From: Parietaria judaica | Lineage: Eukaryota > Streptophyta > Magnoliopsida > Rosales > Urticaceae | Assembly (NCBI GenBank): GCA_954871525.1 | Contig: OX940865.1 | Coordinates: forward strand, 1,736,001 to 1,800,000 | Direction: 5' to 3' | DNA length: 64,000 nucleotides | Part shown: one piece after another, positions 30,831 to 42,039 of the stretch | How positions within the stretch are numbered: position 1 is the first letter of the stretch | Layout of the letters: the number at the start of each line of letters is the position of its first letter | Made by a program: the position numbers and the translations under genes | The notes under the pieces: generated by a model | The model's database searches: none | The model's input: only the letters and a program-made list of their open reading frames with translations | Told to the model about the DNA's origin: nothing

Positions 30831-31820
30831 TTCTTTCTTTCAAACTTTCTGATTCCATCATTGCCCACTTTATGTTCTTTCGTTTTCTCCCCTTTTATGT
30901 CCTTTGTGGTTGCCGTTCCTTGTTTCTACGGCTTTTTTCTTCAACTTATAGGGCTCTCATCTCTTGGAAGGTGCACGCAGACCTCGCGCTTCTGGGGCGG
31001 CCTACCGGATTTGGTGTATTTCTATTTTCTCGGTTGTTCCGTGATTTTTAAGGATTTTCCCGAGACCTTGGAAAATTTTGCTACTTCGGCAGATTTTTCT
31101 GACGACTCGCGGGACATCCTAAAAGTTTCATGGACTCCTCGGGAAAGTTTCGGAGTTTTCGGATTTTTTTTATTTTCACGTAATTTTTGTTTTTTCTATT
31201 TTGACCTAATGTTGACTTTATGTTTCTTCGTAAAATCTCCGTAAAAACTCAAAATTTTTGATTTACCATGAACTTTTGGGATTTTTCGGATTTTATCAAT
31301 TTTGGGAAAGTCAACCCGTTGTTGACAGTCCAAATTTATCAGCTCATTTGGAGTGTGTTTCGGTGGGAATGTTAGAATTTGAAGGTGTGGGGTGAAAGCG
31401 GACAAGGTATGACATGATTATGTCACCTTAGTGTACCTTTGTACCTTTTATGTCTCTATTTCATTTGTTTTTTGCCATTCCTTGACTATTCACTTCTCTT
31501 CTCACTCTCTCCTTCTTTTCTATTCTCCAAAAAATAGAGCTCCTCCTTCTCTCCACCATAGAATTCGGCCAAGCTCCTTTCTTTGAGTAGGAAACCGATC
31601 TTTGATAAGTGAAAGTGATTCCTCTTTGCCGAACTTGAAGAGTTCCATTTGCGGTCGTTTTAAGGCATTTCTTCACCAATTTTGAGTGTCTCTACGCCAT
31701 CCCCTTGGTCAGCCATTCTTCTATATGTGGGGTTCCATCCCCATGATGTATCAAGGCGATGCTCATGCTCCTCCGTGTAAAGTCCTTGACTTATCTTTCG
31801 CCATTTATGGTATTTCGTAG
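30831..31820. other. Unassigned sequence, LTR- or leader-like
   Basis: Thymine-rich sequence with TTGACTTTATG/GTTGACAGTCC words, then a CT-rich leader-like stretch (31440-31560) and ATAGAATTCGGCC. It reads like an LTR and downstream leader of a retroelement, but neither a second copy nor a primer-binding site was found. Open frames (30806-31051, 30861-31244, 31196-31405, 31461-31679) show no domains. Confidence 0.3.
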
Positions 31821-32510
31821 CTCCATTTTGAATGTTGTTCCTCAATGGATATCTCAATGATTTACGGGAGACTATGAAACAAATTATAGGGAATGATAGG
31901 ATAGCATTGGCTCTTGAAGGTCCCGTTGACGTTCCCCTCTTCATGGGGGACGATGTGGTGGTCATGGTGAGTCACAATAGTGCGCAAAATCCCATTGGTC
32001 GCGGTGGGAGCTCCGCTTGTGTGTCTCGGAGCAGTTTAGCTGCAAAGACCACCGCAAAGAAATTCCCTGCCGCAGGGACTGCGGCAGAAAAGTGCCTTGC
32101 CGCGGTTGGAGGGGTGCTCCTAGCCGCAGCCCCAGATCCTCAAGCTGGGACGACAGGGAAATGCTCTGCCCCGAGTTCTGACCTTGCTAGGACGGCAGTG
32201 AGGTGTCTTGCCACAGGTTTTGATCCCACGGCTGGGACATCATATTGTAGCTGTGCCACGACTTTTTGACCAATGACTAGAGCAGCTGAAACTGTTGAGA
32301 TTCTCCTTTCGGCGCGGGTTGATGGTGCATCTTGCGTTGGTCTCTCGGAGGCTTTGGAGACCCTAATTCTTGATTGTGAGCTTCTTCTTGATGTAGGTTT
32401 GAGTGCTCCCTTTCTAAAGCATGATGCTAATATTTTTCTGTCACCGAGCTCTCGTGGTCAAGACACCGTCTTAGGAGGTTCAAGTATGACTCCATGTTGA
32501 AGTGTAACGT
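31821..32510 (+). other. Ala/Gly-rich open frames, function unknown
   Basis: A plus-strand frame of 145 codons (31832-32269) is followed after a stop by one of 75 codons (32273-32500). The first starts MLFLNGYLNDLRETMKQIIG and becomes Ala-rich where the DNA carries imperfect GCCGCAGGG/AAGTGCCTTGCCGCGG-type repeats. These resemble the GC-rich words at 56.5-57.3 kb. I do not recognise the protein. It may be a retroelement extra ORF or a chance frame in GC-rich repeats. Confidence 0.3.
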
Positions 32511-33867
32511 GGGATTTCTTCACCACTACTTGTCGTGACTACCGTTAGCCCCGACTTTTGTTAGTTGTCGATGGTATTTCTTGAAATTCATCTTCGTCTA
32601 ACGAAGAGAAGACCTGTTGGGTGCGGATAACTAGATGCTCCGTGGCTCGCTACAATGGTGGTTGTTTTGCCTTGCCGTCCCATAGCATTGTTGGCGTTCC
32701 TTTCAACGTTGTTCACCCAATTGGAAGAGGACCCACCGTTAGTTGAATGGGCATCAAATTTTCTTTATATGACTAGGAGAAGAAACGTAGAGTGCGGATG
32801 TTTGGATTCTCCATGTCTCGCAACTTTGGGAGTAGTTTTGCTTTGCTGACTTATGGCTTTATTAGCATTATTTTTTTGCATTTTCTACACATTTGGTAGG
32901 GTCCCGCGTCATTCTACGTGTATTGAATTGCCTTCCTATGATGTTGTGAAGACGCGTTGAGAGCGGATGAGTGGATGCTCCATGGCTTGCTACCTCAGTG
33001 GTAGTTTTGCCTTGCTGTTCTGTGGCATAGTTGGTGTTCATTTTGGCGTTGTTAACCCTGTTATTTGGGTTCTGCCGTTAGTCGACTGGATGTCGAATTG
33101 CCTCTTCATTTTGCGAGTGTCGACCCTTCTCATAGTTGCGAGCCTATGTCGATGTAGTAGAGCAGCCTTGACTGGCGGGCCTATCTTTGGGTGGTAATCT
33201 TCGTGCTTCAGCGAGGTGTCATACCTTTTTAGTGGCGAGTTCATCGTCCTTTTTCGACCGTCTTTGGGAGGTTCATGTGTAACTCCCTTGCCGAGGCGAG
33301 GCATTGGGATTTATCCATCAATGAGCCGTCATGGTCGTTAGATTGTCTTGGGAGGTTCAAGTGTGACTCCATGTCGAGGCCTAATGATGAAATCTCTTTG
33401 CCTGCAAGCCCTCGAGGTCGTTTCTTCGTGCTTCATGAAGTTTTCCGCTAGCTTGGGATGCTCGGGATGACCTGGTTCGATGGCCTCGCTTCTTTTTTTA
33501 CGACAACTTCGGTGTTGGTTGGGTTGGATATTTTGAGACGTCTTCTTTGAATTTTGCCAGCTGCTTTTAGTTCTTCCCATCGCAGGTTTAATCCTGTAGG
33601 GTTGAATGTAGTATAAGACCCTGATCGTCATTACTTACTACATGTTGCACAAGTTTTACCTGACGCGACATCCATGCCCGAAGACATAGGCTGTCCACGC
33701 CAATTGGCCCGTGAAGGCTTGCTCGTTTGGAACAAGCATGTCGTGCTACATTTGATCGTTTGGAAGCGTAGCATGGCCCGTTATGGCAGGGGTGATTGCC
33801 ATAAAAATATAACTTTTGATCGTTTGGAAGCGTAGCATGGGCATCGCGCCATTCCAGAGATTGCTAT
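32511..33867. other. Repeat-rich sequence, no gene recognised
   Basis: There are loosely repeated blocks such as GTGGCTCGCTACAATGGTGGTTG (32640), GGCTTGCTACCTCAGTGGTAG (32982) and GTGCGGATAACTAGATGCTCC (32617), GAGCGGATGAGTGGATGCTCC (32961). They indicate an old ~340-base duplication. GATCGTTTGGAAGCGTAGCA occurs twice (33753, 33816). Frames on both strands have no domains. Confidence 0.4.
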
Positions 33868-34215
33868 CTAGGGCTGACGTAGTAATGTCGTACCACATTG
33901 AGAACTCGATCAAGGGACGACACACAAATGTCACACCATACTTGATATATTGACACAGAGCCGACACAAGAATTACGTGATATATTTTGGAACTCGATCC
34001 AAGGAAGACACACAATTTTGTCGACATACCTGTGATATTGATACCGAGCCGACACATCAATGTCGCGCTACGTTTTGAAACTTGAATAAGGGACAACATA
34101 TGAATTTCACCCCATGCTTGAGATATTAGTACAGAGCCGATACAAGAATGTCGTGCTACATTTTGGATCCTTGTCATAGGACAACGCAGTGGTGTCACGT
34201 CATATCTGAGAAATT
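33868..34215. repeat. ~88-bp tandem repeat, four copies
   Basis: The landmark GAGCCGACACAAGAATTACG and its variants occurs near 33871, 33957, 34047 and 34135, each followed by a TTTTGGAACTCGATC-like block and an ACAACACACAAATGTCACACC-like block. Confidence 0.85.
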
Positions 34216-34497
34216 TATTTTAGTATTTTTGCGTTGTCACATAAGTTTGTGTTGAAACCCAGGTGGTCTCAAAGGTTGGATCTTAGGCTTCATGCGCCTG
34301 AGCTACTGGCTCAAGGATTTGTCTTGAATTGCATGTATATGAGAATTTGGGTCCGAAGATAGCCATCGTGCTGCAAATCAAGGATCTTCATCCTATGCTT
34401 GTGCCTCATGCTGTCCAACGAGCCAACTCAAAGCACTCGCGAAAATATCGTGTCAACTAAGCTCTTATAGCGAGGGGATGAAAACGTGTGAGTGGCG

Positions 34498-34612
34498 AGC
34501 AACAATGTACGTTATATGAATATTGAATCGCGATAAAGTCGCCTTGCAACTTCGCTAGCAACAATGTACGTTTTATGAATATTGGATCGCGAAATAGTCG
34601 CCTCGCAACTTC
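34498..34612. repeat. 59-bp direct duplication
   Basis: AGCAACAATGTACGTTATAT...TCGCCTTGCAACTTC is repeated with a few changes starting at about 34557. It ends just before the Tat element insertion site. Confidence 0.9.
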
Positions 34613-34624
34613 AAATACAACATG

Positions 34625-34629
34625 CATAC
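34625..34629. repeat. Target site duplication CATAC (left)
   Basis: Identical to 44998-45002 on the other side of the Tat element, as expected for gypsy integration. Confidence 0.95.
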
Positions 34630-35650
34630 TGTTGATGTAGAAAAATGTATCACACACTGTAGCGGCCCAATAGCTTGTGTTTGACCGGGCCCAATGTCGT
34701 TTGTTGACTTTCGTGGAGTTTGGGTTTGGGTTTCTGGCACCTCAAAGTCAATCGGATCTTTTTCCTGACACGAGATCAGATCCTGGCCCGCACACTACCT
34801 GATGACAGGTTCGGGCACCACACAGATTCGGTCTCCACGTGGAAAAGATCGCATAGTTAACTTTAAGACGAACCCTGGTGGATAACACCTCCAACCTTTG
34901 TCATTGATTCAGATCTAGGTCCTGTGCCCCCCCGATTCATCTCCGACGCTCAACATTAGCGGGATATTTGAGTGAAGATCGGTTTTAGGAAGCTGAGAGA
35001 GAGTTTTGGGAACCTTTGAGGCATTTCCAAAGTTTTTTTTTTTTTGGGTGAAAATCGTGTATGAATGAAGGGGACCCGAACCCCTATTTATAGGAAAAAA
35101 CCCGAGTCTTGTTTTACAATTATCTCCTCATCCAAGAAGCCCTTAAGGTAAAGTAATATAGTTTTTTCATCCTCGGAGCAGTGACGCCTCCTCACCCGCT
35201 GGGAGAAGACGGCGAGCTCGCTTGAAAGCTTGGAGCCCAAGCTGCTGACGTCAGTAGGGCAGACGTCAGCCTTCCACGCTAGGGAGACACGCGTCGCCTC
35301 ACTACTGGAGCAACGTGGCTCCACTTCCTGCGCGACACGTGTCCTCACTGGCTGGTGGGTCCTTGGTGGGTCCCACAGTGTTCAACCACATGGTGGGGCC
35401 CTGCCAAGGTGTCTCGGAGGGTCCCAGCCTTGTCCCGAGTCCGTTTTTCAAAAAATTTATATCAATTTTGGGTAATTTGATATTTTTTGGATCATCTAGA
35501 CACTTCCTTTTACGAAAAACGGGTTTCTAGTGAAATATTTGGATTTCGGAATTGATTTAATTTATTTAAAAGATAAATCATTTAATCGGAATTGACGACT
35601 TTCTCTTAATTAAACAGTAAAATGTATTAATCCTGCAATTACCCATAACA
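34630..35650 (-). repeat. 3' LTR of the Tat element
   Basis: 1021 bases. On the minus strand it begins TGTTATGGGTAATT and ends TACATCAACA. A TATA motif (TATAAATA on the minus strand) lies at 35085-35092. Open frames at 35088-35530 are within the LTR and are not genes. Confidence 0.93.
35085..35092 (-). promoter_or_regulatory. TATA box in Tat LTR
   Basis: TATAAATA on the minus strand in the context CCTATAAATAGGGG. The other LTR has TATAAACA at the matching place (44452-44459). Confidence 0.6.
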
Positions 35651-35672
35651 TTAACCCCCCAGTTTTACGAGA
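35651..35672 (-). other. Polypurine tract of the Tat element
   Basis: On the minus strand AAAACTGGGGGGTTAA directly precedes the TGTTATGG start of the 3' LTR. Confidence 0.75.
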
Positions 35673-35964
35673 ATGACCAATATCCGTAAAATTTCTATAA
35701 TAAGAAGTAACGGGAGAAGGAAATGAAAAAATTTGCGTGAATCAAGGAATTACCGCCGGGTGTATAGTAACTTTTCTCCAGTCAAAGAACTTTTGACTGC
35801 AACATAATGAATACGATTCGTGCTTTGATTCTTGATATGAACTCATAATGTTGTCTTGCATCTTTGCCGTTTGTGTTCTTCGTATGATTCTTGGAGAAAA
35901 AATCGTTCAAAAAATCGAGTTCTAGAGATCTAGTTCCCCTCGCCCTTTCTTTCTCCGTATCAAA

Positions 35965-37807
35965 ATGGGCAAGAGAGTGTTTTCCGACCTAGCCTCCTCA
36001 CCGGACCTCAAAGTCGCTGGAGAAGGTCACCAGAGTGACCCTCTAGTCGGGGCGAGTCCGGGGGTAGACGGTGTAGCCGGGGTCCGCGCAGTTGAGGCCC
36101 TGTCAGAGCCAATGGAACTTCGCTCGTCGGTGGGAGTCAACGGGGCTCGTGGAGGTGCGCCGAGGCACGCCGTCGGCCGGGGGTGGTCTGGTGAGGTTTA
36201 GAGAGGCCCATCGGTCAGATCTTGGGCTGTATGGTGTGGAGAGGAGGAGCGGAGCTCCGCTTTGCATGTGAGCGCTCTCTTGGTGTTGGGTATCGCTGAC
36301 GACGTTCTTGGCCGCACGGTGGTAACTGCCGGTGCACGGGGCTGGTCCGGCGAGCTCTTGGGATGGCTTTCAACCGAGTCTGGGCCGGTTGACGGAGGAA
36401 CCGACACGCGAGGTTGCCGGACTTCGCGCTCAAAGCGTCGGCTGGCGAGGAGGACGTTTGGAGCAATATCTCCCAGTGCGACGGGGCCCGACGCCGGCAA
36501 AGAAGTATGCGGCAAAGAAGGGGGACTGGATCTTCCTGGGTCCATGCGGGCGGAAGGCCGCGACGGCGACTGGATTCCCGGGAGGAATATGAGGGATGAT
36601 AAGGCTGGCCCCTGTGGGGGATGTCTCCCTACCGTGGGGTCCATCGACCGGCTAGACAGGTCCGGCGGCTCAGGTTGGATTTTTTCAGCCTCAACCGTGG
36701 CCTGTGGAGGTGAGGGGAAGTCAGGGTCTTCATCAGTGAATCCGGATTCGAGTCTGGGGTCCAAAAAAATAGCGACACACTGTACCCCGTGGATGTCTTA
36801 GAATTTTTTTAGTCTAGCCTGACCCCTCTGTCGTTCTCTTAAAGGGGGGCCGCGGGGCCAGGATTTATCCCAGATGAACTAAGTATTTCCAAGGCGGCCT
36901 CGCGCCATGGTCAATTAGTAGGTCTGGAACCGAATTTAGGGTTTTCTGGAGTGTGCGTGGGTTCTTGTAGGGTGGTTCCAGGTGCAGCTGAGTTGGACGA
37001 TAACGTGGTCGGATCACGTCATAGTGCCGTCATAGTAGGAGGGTCATGCCTGATTTTTTATCAGACCGTTGGGAGGAAGACTCAGACTCTGACGATTCCA
37101 TAATTTTGCCTCCTCCAAGGCCGGATTTCCTCAGGGACGTTGATGTGCCGAGCACAGTCACCTACGTGGATCTTGTGACCTTATTCCGGACGGAGCGTTT
37201 GGTGTTTCCTTCAGGAGTCTATGCCCCCTCCGCGTGGGAAATACCTAGCCGCCCTCGCAAGGGAATGATCGCGGTTCCACTAGAAAGCCTTCGTTTGGGC
37301 CTATTCATGACCATTTCTCTTTCCTCGGAGTGGCTGCTGGTGTCTTCGGGCCTTCATCCCCTCCAATTCAGCCCCGATGTCTGGTAGTTTGTCGCGAGAC
37401 ATTTTTCTCTGTGGTATTCTGGCCGAGGTCGTGCCATGATTCTGACCCAGCTCTGGAGAATTCTTCGGCTTTAGAATGCCGAAAGCGGCGGTTGGATCAG
37501 ATGGTGGGTGAGTCCTCCTATTGTTTGGACTCTCTCCATTGGTCACCTGGGCCCAGACTTAGACCTTGGCTGGAAGAGGCGCTGGGTGTGGATCTCGGAA
37601 ACCCTCTTAGGATCTTCCCCCCGTTACTTTGGGCGTTCCCAAGCATATCGCCCTATAAGAACTACCCAAAGTGACTTCCTTCATTATCTCATGGTGGAGT
37701 GTGCTATTCTCGGGCGTTTCTCTTCTCACTTAACGAGGGCGTCATGGGTTCAGTCGGGATGGGCGCCGCCCTATGCGTTTATTGACTCACCCCATGGATC
37801 TCGTTAA
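35965..37807 (+). pseudogene. Antisense extra ORF (aORF) of the Tat element, broken
   Basis: Between integrase and the 3' LTR, open frames lie on the strand opposite to gag-pol: 35965-36201, 36262-36801, 37046-37387, and frames overlapping to 37807. The 37046-37387 product contains VTYVDLVTLFRTERLVFPSG then APSAWEIPSRP, a VPLESLRLGL block and SGLHPLQFSPDVW. This is the pattern of the plant putative gypsy-type transposon domain (P...G..AP..W..P....VP...LR.GLRLPL......L...GL...QL.PN.W). Downstream, KRRWVWIS in another frame would continue it, so frameshifts occurred near 37387 and 37500. Extra antisense ORFs in this position are known in Tat elements; their function is unknown. The first two frames may be N-terminal parts or chance GC-rich frames. 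Confidence 0.6.
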
Positions 37808-38173
37808 AGGTCCGCCCTCTGACGGAATTTCGCACGGCACACGCGTGTACCTTACCCTTTTCTTGCGGATGTCTATTTACATTTCTTACGATATATTCTC
37901 TTACATTTTTCCTTCTTCATTCTTACACGTATGGATCGCGACAGCTTTTCGCGAGAATACAACCTGTCATCAGCTGGCACCTCCCGTAGTTTTTGTGTAA
38001 CTTTATGAAGTTAGACGGAAACTAGTAGAAAAGTAAAGTAAAATAAATATGATTTGCATACATGTTGGTGCTTCTTGTGGCTCTGTTTGTTTACATATGT
38101 CGGCTGTAGGGGCTATTCCCGTGCCAACTTCTGGTACATAGGTTTTTTTTTTTTTTTACAGTGGTAGTGTCTG

Positions 38174-39250
38174 CTATTGGTAATATTGCTTGAGGTGTAT
38201 GATTTTCCATGGTCGGGGTACTTCATCACCCCCCATTTCCGCCAGATAATATGTTCCGTCCCTGACAACCTTTGTCACGCGGTATGGGCCCTCCCAAGTC
38301 GGTATTAGGACTCTGGCTCCCGGTACATGGGTGTTTTGTCCGACTTTTCTCAGAACCTGGCTTCCTTCCGAGAATTTCCTTGCTTTGACTTTTGAGTTGT
38401 AGTAGCGTTCCACAATTTTCTTCTGGGCGACCAGACGGGAGTAGGCGTAATTTCTCTTTCCTTCGAGGAGGTCGAGCTAGAGTCGCATGGCTTCGCAATT
38501 CTGCTCGTCGTTGTAAATCTCGACTCGTGGTGAGGGGACGGTTATTTCCGCTGGTATGACCACTATGACACCGTAGGTTAAGGCAAACAGTGTTTCCCCG
38601 ATGGTGTTCCGCGTCGTGGTTTGGTAGGCCCAAAGTACCAAGGGTTGTTCTTCCGCCCATTTGCCATTGTTTTCGTCGAGCTTCTTCTTCAAGATGGTTT
38701 TTATGTCGTTGTTGAACGAATCAACTTGTCTATTTTCCTGCGGGTAGACGGGAGATGAGTAGGTGTTGTTGATCCCCAGGTCTCGACAAAATGCTCGAAG
38801 GTCGACGTTCTTGAACTGTTTCGCATTGTCGGTGACTATTGATGAAGGGATCCCTTGACAACACACGATGTTGGGTCATATGAAGTTCGTTGTGTTTGTC
38901 TGCGTGATTTTGGGGAGCGGCTCTGCCGCGAACCATTTGTTTAAATAGTCGATGGCCACAATAGCATACTCGATGCCTCCAGGACCCTTTGGTAGCTTCC
39001 TGATTAGGTCGATCCCCCAAGCAAATGGGTGAGGAATTAGGATTGGGCAGAGCGGGGCTGTCGGCTAGTGTGGGACATTGGCGAACCGTTGGCATTTGTT
39101 ACACCTAAGAGACATATCGCTTGCGTCCCGCATGAGGGTTGGCCAAAAATAGCCTTGTTTGAGGGTCTTCAGCGCGAGGGATCATCCGGAATAATGATTC
39201 CCAAAGATTCCTTCATGTATCCCTCGTAGAACGAGGTCAGCGTCATCCTC
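38174..39250 (-). pseudogene. Integrase of the Tat element, broken
   Basis: From right to left on the minus strand: remains of the zinc-binding region with CNKCQRFANVPH near 39080, then FAWGIDLIRKLPKGPGGIEY with the first catalytic Asp, and a TGA stop at 38876-38878 where a Trp is expected. Next is IPSSIVTDNAKQF with the second Asp, then YPQENRQVDSFNNDIKTILK. At the position of the third catalytic residue, normally Glu in QVE, it reads QVD. The C-terminus (38413-38174) has WEGPYRVTKVVRDGTYYLAE and PRPWKIIHLKQYY, the GPY/F region. The enzyme would insert the cDNA into the host chromosome, but this copy cannot make it. Confidence 0.85.
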
Positions 39251-39316
39251 CGGGAGACACTTGAGGAGATGCTGCATGAACCCGCGTTTGTAGAGATTTT
39301 CGTAGTGCATTACGTA

Positions 39317-39969
39317 TCAAGTGACTCGAAACTTGAGTCGTCTTGCTTCATTTTTTTTTCCAGCGGAGAGCGTTCCACGTTCCAGATAATCGATGATTGG
39401 GGTCATCCACTCGCTTTTCATTTCGCCGCCGATGGTGAGTATTTGTGATCTTTGAATGGAAGGATTGGCTAAGGTTTCGAAGGGGACTCTTCCTAATTCT
39501 CCGTCGTCGGCTCCTGATGCCATTCTAGCTAATGCATCAGCCTCAAAGTTCTCTTCCCGAGGTATCTGAGTGATCTCGTACCAAGTTATGAACTCTAGGC
39601 AGCGTCGGGTTTCCGCTAGATAGGCTATCACTTTTTCTTCTCTAGCTTTGTATTCTCCTTCCACTTCTTTCACAATTAGCTGGGAATCACCGCGTATGCG
39701 AAGATTTTTGACCTCGAGCTTCTGGGAAATTTGGAGTACGGCTATCAACGTTTCGTATTCGGCTTCGTTGTTTGTAGCACTGAAACCAAATCGGAGGGCA
39801 TAGCGTAGTTTTCCCCTGACCCGCTGGCGTTTGAGGCTCCGTCGACATATAGGTCCCAGACTGGTCCATCTGGGTCCGCTTTGCGTTTCAAGCTATGGGG
39901 TGGCGTGTTAGTATAATCCGTGATCTTGTCTTCCGTGTCGTACGCAAATTCAGCAATAAAGTGTGCCAC
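39317..39969 (-). pseudogene. Second (archaeal-type) RNase H of the Tat element
   Basis: One frame begins with PVWDLYVDGASNASGSGE, where the Asp of VDGA is the first catalytic acidic residue. An overlapping frame carries VKNLRIRGDSQLIVKEVEGE (RGDSQL with the catalytic Asp) and ITQIPREENFEADALARMAS (the N..AD.LA.. block). This extra RNase H after the normal one is the hallmark of the Tat group. A frameshift near 39750 separates the two halves. Confidence 0.88.
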
Positions 39970-40032
39970 GGCTTATGCTTTGGTGGCGATCCGGGGTTGG
40001 TAATCCACGCCGTATTCTCCTAATTCCTGCGA

Positions 40033-40374
40033 CTAGATAGCCACTCGAGACGGGGTGCCTTTGAAAAGCGCCTTGCGTAGAGGATGCTTGGTTCGGACTA
40101 TGACCTGATGTGCTTGGAAGTAGGGGCGTAGCTTCTTTGCGGTGGTAACCAGCACAAGTGCTAGCTTCTCGATCGGTGGATAGCGTGTCTTGGCATCGAC
40201 CAGGGCCTTGCTTACATAGTAGACCGGTGATTGTTTCTTTTCTTCTTCTTGAACGAAGACGGCGCTGACTGCCCTTGTCGATATTGAGAGGTAAAGGAAC
40301 AAGGCTTCCTCATTCCTTGGTTTTGACAGTAGCGGCGGCGTCCTGAGATAGGTTTTTAATTCTTGGAACGCCAC
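40033..40374 (-). pseudogene. First RNase H domain of the Tat polyprotein
   Basis: The 113-codon open stretch reads MAFQELKTYLRTPPLLSKPR, then LFLYLSISTRAVSAVFVQEE, PVYYVSKALVDAKTRYPPIE and VIVRTKHPLRKAL. It follows reverse transcriptase directly and matches the Ty3-type tether/RNase H region. As usual in Tat elements the acidic residues are altered (LYLSIS for L..D.S), in keeping with the second RNase H having taken over catalysis. Confidence 0.85.
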
Positions 40375-40532
40375 CTCGCACTTTTCATCCTAGATGAAAT
40401 TTTTCCCGCCTTTGAGGACTTCAAAAAATGGATGGCACCGATCCGTGGCTTTTGACACGAACCTCCCCCATGCGTTGATGCGACCATTAAGGCTTTGTAC
40501 TTCCTTAATTTTTTGGGGGCTCTTCATCTTAA

Positions 40533-41320
40533 TCAGAGCTCGGATCTTCTCCGGGTTTGCTTCGATTCCTCATTGGGTGACAATGATCCTAAGAACTTCC
40601 CCAATTCAACCCTGAATGCGCAGCTGGCAAGGTTCAATTGAATCTGGTACCTCCAAAGAAGCACGAATGTCTCTCGAAGGTCCCTGACGTTGTCGGCCTC
40701 CTTCAGACTTTTGACGATCCTGTCGTCAACGTAAACTTCCATGATCTTTCCGATGAGTGGTGCAAACATTATGTGGCCCCGACGTTTTTGAGTCCGAAAG
40801 GCATGACCTTGTAACAATATAGGCCGAGGTCAGTGATGAAAGCTGTGTGTATCAGGTCTGGCTCGTACTTCCAAATTTGGTTGTAGCCTAAGTACGCGTC
40901 CATCATGCTCATGAGTTGGTGGCCGGCGGTCGCGTCTACTAGCTAGTCGATCTGCGGGAGCCGAAAGCAGTCCTTTGGGCATGCCATTTTAAGATCGGAG
41001 TAATCTATGCAGATCCGCCACTTGCCGTTAGATTTCTTGACCATAACGACGTTAAATACCCAATTCGGGTATGTAACTTCCTTTATGAATTCGGCGGAGA
41101 TGAGCTTGTTGATTTCTTTGTTGATGGCTTGATATCTTTCGGGGTGGAATGCCCGGCGATGCTGTATTTTCTGTGTCCTTTTCTTCTCGATATTGAGACT
41201 GTGAACGGCGATCTCTGGGTCTATGTTGGGCATGTCGGTGTGAGACTAGGCAAAAAGGTCTTTGAACTATCGCAAGAAAGAGATCAGCTATGTTTTGATC
41301 ATGATGGGTAGTTGAGCACC
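40533..41320 (-). pseudogene. Reverse transcriptase of the Tat element, broken
   Basis: The fingers region at 41233-40943 has RRAFHPERYQAINKEINKLI, TYPNWVFNVVMVKKSNGKWR and ICIDYSDLKMACPKD. A stop follows near 40942, then DAYLGYNQIWKYEPDLIHTA and VMPFGLKNVGATY in shifted frames. The catalytic YVDD motif is intact at 40722-40733 within MEVYVDDRIVKS, followed by CAFRVELGKFLG. The enzyme would copy the genomic RNA in cytoplasmic virus-like particles. Several frame changes make this copy inactive. Confidence 0.9.
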
Positions 41321-41547
41321 GATGGAGATGGTCCTTTTGGGCCTGCCCTCGTCGATCAGGACTTGCCTTATGTAAGATGAAGGCTCCATCGTGGGTTTGT
41401 GTGTTTTTCCCCGGGGGTCTAGTTCGTTGAACGATCCTACCCTCCTAGATCGGCGATGGTATCATCGTTTGCTTACTGGATCGCATGTACGACTGACCCT
41501 TCCCTCCTTGCCTTCGTTCCTTGAGCGTAGGAGGCTCTGGATTCCTG

Positions 41548-41960
41548 TTAACTTCCTTTAATGACTCTTATCCCCCTTTTTGTGGGGGATTTCACATGTA
41601 GGTGGAAGGTGGAAGTGATAGCTTGGAGCTTGTTGAAGGACGGTTTTCCTATGATGATGTTGTAGGCCGATTGTTGGTCGACCACAAGATATCTGATCAT
41701 TTTGGTCACCCGAATTCTCTCTTCGGATCCATACCTCGTTGGAAGCTCGATTTTTGCTTTGGAAAACACTGGTTTCCCGTTGAAGCCGTAGAGCGGAGTT
41801 TTGATGGGCGTTGGGACGAGATACCCCAAATTCATTCGGTCCAAGGTCTCTTTGAAGATTACATTAGATGAGCCCCCATTATCGACTAGCACTCTCTTTA
41901 TCTTATTGTATGCGATCAGCGTCTCTATTACGATGGCGTCGTTATGGGGCTGCGAGATCT
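41548..41960 (-). pseudogene. Aspartic protease of the Tat element
   Basis: The frame starts in VLVDNGGSSNVIFKETLDRM. DNGSS is the Tat-group form of the protease active site, here with an extra Gly (DNGGSSN). It continues LVPTPIKTPLYGFNGKPVFS and RYLVVDQQSAYNIIIGKPSF, also conserved in the plus-strand relative at 62725-63195. The protease would release Gag and Pol products. Confidence 0.88.
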
Positions 41961-42039
41961 TTCGAGCTTATTCTTCAATGAAGGTGATGGCTTGACTGGG
42001 AAGCAGCGGGATTGAACTGGTCAGGCTTGGGAGCTTAAT

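Noticed and set aside
36198..36764. 188-codon minus-strand Ser/Pro-rich frame in the Tat element
   Set aside because: It overlaps plus-strand frames of similar length in very GC-rich DNA and shows no domain. The recognisable downstream domain is on the plus strand, so I favour the antisense ORF reading, without certainty.
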